Below, piece after piece: positions 60,607-64,000 of a DNA stretch of 64,000 nt. Each line of letters opens with the position of its first letter. The stretch's first letter is position 1. A program made the position numbers and the translations under genes. Under the pieces are notes generated by a model. It was given only the letters and a program-made list of their open reading frames with translations, was not told where the DNA came from and did no database searches. Origin of the DNA: Buchnera aphidicola (Sarucallis kahawaluokalani) (GTDB taxonomy: Bacteria > Pseudomonadota > Gammaproteobacteria > Enterobacterales > Enterobacteriaceae); NCBI RefSeq assembly GCF_005080725.1, contig NZ_CP032999.1, positions 213,605 through 277,604 on the forward strand, written 5' to 3'.

Positions 60607-63435
60607 CTATAATAATTCATTTTTATACATAGTTAATTTTTTTAATTTCTCTTTTTTAGCACGAATTACTTTTTTAGGTGCATTTTGTAAAAATTTTTTG
60701 TTAGATAAAGTCTTCTTTAAATTAAGAATTTTTTCATTTAATTTGTTTATTTTGTATACTTTCTTTTCAGAATTAATCAAATTGAATATTTTTATATTAA
60801 AAACAACAAATACCGTATGATGATTAATAATTTCTATAATTGCATTATCTGGAATGTGATTACCATTCGTAAAATTAATCTCTTCTAATATGCCTATTTT
60901 CTTTATCAAATTATAATTTAAAAATATGATTTTCTTGTATTCTATATCAAATTCAACAATAAATAAACGAAATAAAATATTACGATAATTTTTTAATTTA
61001 GAACGAATGTTTCTTAAAAATAAAACTATTTTTTGTAACCACTGCATTATTTCAATAATTTGATTTGATTGATTTTTAATATTAAACTTAGGAAATTTCT
61101 GTAACATAATAGTTTTAGTAGTAATATTAAAAAATTTTTTTAATTTTTTCCAAATATATTCTGTAATAAAAGGAATTACTGGATGAGATAAACGCAAAAA
61201 TATCTCAAATATATAAATTAATGTAAATTTCATACTTTGTACTTCTTGTAAAGAACTCATCTTTAATGTTAACTTAAAAATCTCTAAATACCAATTACAA
61301 AATTTATTCCAAAAAAAATCATATAATATATTGATTGCAATGTCGAATCGATATGAATCCAAAGCAGTTCGATAAATTTTAATAGTATTATTTAATTCTA
61401 AAGATATCCAATTATTAAAAAAATACAAAGAATTATTATCACAATATAAAATAATATCTTCCAATTTAACATTTAAAAAAATTAATCGACTAGCATTCCA
61501 AATTTTATTACAAAAATTTCTATACCCTTGTAATTGTTTCTTATCTAAAATAATATCACGCGTTATAGAAGAAAATGAAGCTAACGTTATACGTAATACA
61601 TCAGCACCAAATCCTTGAAAACCTTGAGGAAAAATTTTTCTAAAATTATCAGGAATTTTATCTACATTAATTGATTGTGCATCATTTAAAACACATGTAT
61701 TTAATGTATTAAACCCAGAAATTCCATCTATAATATGTAATGGATCCAATACATTTCCATGGGATTTAGACATTTTTTTTCCTGATATATCTTTAATTAA
61801 ACCAGTAATATATACATGCTTAAAAGGAACTTGAGGTATACCTATATCATCTTTGATACAATACAAAGTCATCATAATCATACGCGCTACCCAAAAAAAT
61901 ATAATATCAAATCCACTAACTAATACATTTGTTGGGTGAAATAATTGAATTAATTTATGACTTCTAGGCCAGTCTAATGATAAAAAACTCCATAAACTAG
62001 ATGAAAACCATGTATCTAGCACATCTGATTCTTGAGTAAGATATACTTTATTAGATATATTATATTTTTTACGAATTTCAATTTCATTATTTCCAACATA
62101 AATATTACCTAATATATCATACCATACAGGAATACGATGCCCCCACCATAACTGTCTGGAAATACACCAATCTTGAATATTATGCATCCATGATAAATAT
62201 AAATTTTTATATTGTTTGGGATAAAAAATGATTTTATTTTCTTGTACTACTTGAATAGCTATTTTCGATAATTTCTTAGTACGTAGATACCATTGATTAG
62301 TTAAAATACATTCAACTTCAGAACCGCTTCTATCTCCATATAAACGAGTAATATTAGAGTGAATCATAGAAACTAATAATTTATTTTGATTTAAAATACT
62401 AAATATTTTCTTTTTTGCTTCTGATCGTGTTAAACCTTGAAATTGAACAGGGACATCTGTATTATAAATATTTGTTTTATTACCATAAATATCATATATA
62501 TCAAATGTATTAGATATTTTACAATCTTCTGTAAAAATATTAATCATAGGTATTTTATGTCGTATAGCAAAATTATAATCATTAAAGTCATGAGCAGGAG
62601 TAATTTTCACACAACCTGTACCCTTATTCATATCGACAAAATTATCACTAATAATAGGAATAATTCTATTTACAATAGGTACAGTTACAAACGATCCTAC
62701 CAAAGATGTATATCTTGTGTCTTTAGGATGTACTGCAATAGCTGTATCACCGAATAAAGTTTCTGGACGGGTAGTTGAAATAACTAGATATGTATTGTGA
62801 TTAATTTTTCCTTTTGCATCTGATAAAAAATATTTAATATTCCAGATATCACCTTTGACTGTACGATGCTCAATTTCTAAATCAGATAACACTGTTTTTA
62901 GTTTTATATCCCAGTAAGATAATTTTTTATTGCGATAAATAAAATCATTGTTATATAAATCTATAAAAACTTTTCTTACACCTTCTTGTGAAATATCATC
63001 TAATGTAAATCGTAATCTGCTCCAATCAACAGAACTACCTAATCTCTTTATTTGCGAAAAGATATTATGATCATTTTTATTTTTCCATTCCAAACATTTT
63101 TCTATAAAATTCTTTCTACCAAATTTTTTTAAATTACAATTATATTTTAATTTAATTTGTTTAGCAACTAACATTTGCGTTGCAATACCAGCATGATCAA
63201 CACCCATTTGCCATAAAGTATTATATCCTTGCATACGATGATAACGAATTAAAATATCCATAATTGTTTGTTGAAATGCATGCCCTATATGTAGATTACC
63301 TGTAATATTAGGAGGTGGCATAACAATACAAAAATTTTTTGCATTAATATTTTTTTTAGGGATAAAAAATCCATTTTTTTCCCAAAACGTATATAATTTT
63401 TCTTCTATATCTTTTGGGTTATATTTTTTTTTCAT
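60607..63435 (-). CDS. valS: Valyl-tRNA synthetase
   Basis: ValRS charges tRNA-Val and edits mischarged threonine. The 942 residues (E. coli 951) contain the class I HIGH motif in PPPNITGNLHIGHAF (about 38-52), the editing domain (around 195-345, including TTRPETLFGDTAIAVHP), the KMSKS loop in GKKMSKSHGN, the anticodon-binding domain, and the C-terminal coiled-coil arm ending in a lysine-rich segment. The arm and the preceding anticodon domain are the most diverged. In E. coli holC precedes valS; here the 565 bases upstream are empty to the window edge. Confidence 0.97.
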   Translation of the reverse strand: MKKKYNPKDIEEKLYTFWEKNGFFIPKKNINAKNFCIVMPPPNITGNLHIGHAFQQTIMDILIRYHRMQGYNTLWQMGVDHAGIATQMLVAKQIKLKYNCNLKKFGRKNFIEKCLEWKNKNDHNIFSQIKRLGSSVDWSRLRFTLDDISQEGVRKVFIDLYNNDFIYRNKKLSYWDIKLKTVLSDLEIEHRTVKGDIWNIKYFLSDAKGKINHNTYLVISTTRPETLFGDTAIAVHPKDTRYTSLVGSFVTVPIVNRIIPIISDNFVDMNKGTGCVKITPAHDFNDYNFAIRHKIPMINIFTEDCKISNTFDIYDIYGNKTNIYNTDVPVQFQGLTRSEAKKKIFSILNQNKLLVSMIHSNITRLYGDRSGSEVECILTNQWYLRTKKLSKIAIQVVQENKIIFYPKQYKNLYLSWMHNIQDWCISRQLWWGHRIPVWYDILGNIYVGNNEIEIRKKYNISNKVYLTQESDVLDTWFSSSLWSFLSLDWPRSHKLIQLFHPTNVLVSGFDIIFFWVARMIMMTLYCIKDDIGIPQVPFKHVYITGLIKDISGKKMSKSHGNVLDPLHIIDGISGFNTLNTCVLNDAQSINVDKIPDNFRKIFPQGFQGFGADVLRITLASFSSITRDIILDKKQLQGYRNFCNKIWNASRLIFLNVKLEDIILYCDNNSLYFFNNWISLELNNTIKIYRTALDSYRFDIAINILYDFFWNKFCNWYLEIFKLTLKMSSLQEVQSMKFTLIYIFEIFLRLSHPVIPFITEYIWKKLKKFFNITTKTIMLQKFPKFNIKNQSNQIIEIMQWLQKIVLFLRNIRSKLKNYRNILFRLFIVEFDIEYKKIIFLNYNLIKKIGILEEINFTNGNHIPDNAIIEIINHHTVFVVFNIKIFNLINSEKKVYKINKLNEKILNLKKTLSNKKFLQNAPKKVIRAKKEKLKKLTMYKNELL

Positions 63436-64000
63436 ATTAAAAATCTCATAAAAATTTTATTATCATATAAAATAAAAAAAATATTTATTAAAAAAAATTA
63501 ATATAATTACATTAAATGTAATAATTTAATTATTATTCTATTCTCATTCTAAAAAATTTAATATGTATTATAATATAACTTATAATAATATTTTTAATAA
63601 TATAAATAATTAAGAAAATAAATTTATTATTATAAAAATATAAAATTTCATTGAAAAATTAATATACTATAAAATATAATAATGTATACATTCCAATACA
63701 TCAAAATTAAAATATAAATTATATTATTTTATAAGATGTAAAAAAAATTAAAAATATTATTAAATAACATTTAAAATATATACCAAGAATAAAATATACT
63801 TCGGAGGTTGATAAAAACTTATATATAATACAAAAATAATATTACTATCAAAATCAAATGTAATATCTTTAAAAAATGTTATTATATTTATAATATATCA
63901 TGTAATAAAATTATTATTAAATATTAATTTAAAAAATCATTTCTATTATTTTTTATCATGTATACATAAATACTAAATTATTAACATATTTTCAAAATAA
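63436..64000. other. Intergenic region upstream of valS to the window edge (565 bases)
   Basis: No gene or RNA is recognisable. A GC-bearing motif at 63801-63810 resembles a ribosome binding site (GGAGG) on the plus strand, but the frame after it closes within a few codons. The valS promoter presumably lies here. The expected holC or pepA 3' end is not visible. Confidence 0.5.

Noticed and set aside
63801-63825. GGAGG motif that could be a ribosome binding site
   Set aside because: The frames after it close within a few codons and no gene follows before the window edge.

Overview
The window is a piece of the chromosome of Buchnera aphidicola, the obligate bacterial partner of aphids, or something extremely close to it. 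The reasons are: a strongly A+T-rich sequence with poly(A) tracts inside genes; enterobacterial proteins that align nearly end to end with their E. coli counterparts; long empty stretches where neighbours have decayed; almost no regulators, transposons or phage; and a gene order (trpCD, hisS-glyA-bioDBA-pgl-gapA-fldA-ybgI-sucAB-gpmA-pfkA-tpiA-rpsA-cmk-aroA-serC-serS-trxB-infA-aspS-znuBC-pykA-zwf-htpX-tsaB) that I recognise from sequenced Buchnera. The leucine operon leuABCD sits on the chromosome rather than on the pLeu plasmid. That points to an aphid lineage outside the well-known Aphidinae symbionts; similar chromosomal insertions are known in several other subfamilies.

Layout. 1-1543: trpC (cut by the window edge) and trpD, tryptophan synthesis. 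1544-2568: empty. 2569-6346: rlmN, hisS, glyA. 6401-9535: late biotin genes bioD, bioB (minus) and bioA (plus). 9604-10605: pgl. 10606-12367: a 1.76-kb eroded gap. 12368-20775: gapA, fldA, ybgI, sucA, sucB, gpmA, pfkA. 20844-27927: a minus-strand run serS, serC, aroA, cmk, rpsA, tpiA. 28115-31065: trxB, infA, aspS. 31110-34158: znuB, znuC, pykA (minus). 34391-38846: zwf, htpX, a truncated TerC-type membrane gene, tsaB. 38918-45555: minCDE followed directly on the same strand by leuABCD. 46382-46840: tRNA-Leu, tRNA-Cys, tRNA-Ser. 46962-48494: murJ. 49090-49767: flgD standing alone. 50010-57154: rluC, rpmF, fabD, fabG, acpP, tmk, holB, tatD, ptsG. 58009-63435: asnS, trhO, valS (minus). The last 565 bases are empty.

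How the genes work together. Glucose enters through PtsG and is used by glycolysis (PfkA, TpiA, GapA, GpmA, PykA) and the oxidative pentose phosphate branch (Zwf, Pgl). SucAB makes succinyl-CoA, which is needed for lysine and methionine synthesis. The window supplies the host-oriented products leucine (complete LeuABCD), tryptophan (TrpDC), the shikimate-chorismate step AroA, serine and glycine (SerC, GlyA) and the last steps of biotin. The rest is core information processing (six aminoacyl-tRNA synthetases or related translation genes, S1, L32, IF1, RNA modification), replication (HolB, Tmk), fatty acid synthesis (FabD, FabG, ACP), division-site selection (MinCDE) and a thin envelope toolkit (MurJ, HtpX, ZnuBC).

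The window holds no new multi-gene system. What stands out is reductive evolution caught in progress: an orphan flagellar flgD without its N-terminal signature, a TerC gene cut to half length, apparent loss of ispG, mfd-lolCDE, phrB, ihfB, most flg genes and rne from their expected places, an unusual substrate loop in TrpD, a degenerate subunit-binding domain in SucB, an A18 tract inside serS, and the leu operon fused onto the end of the min operon. Statements about which genes are missing rest on remembered Buchnera gene order and apply only to these positions; the genes could lie elsewhere in the genome.
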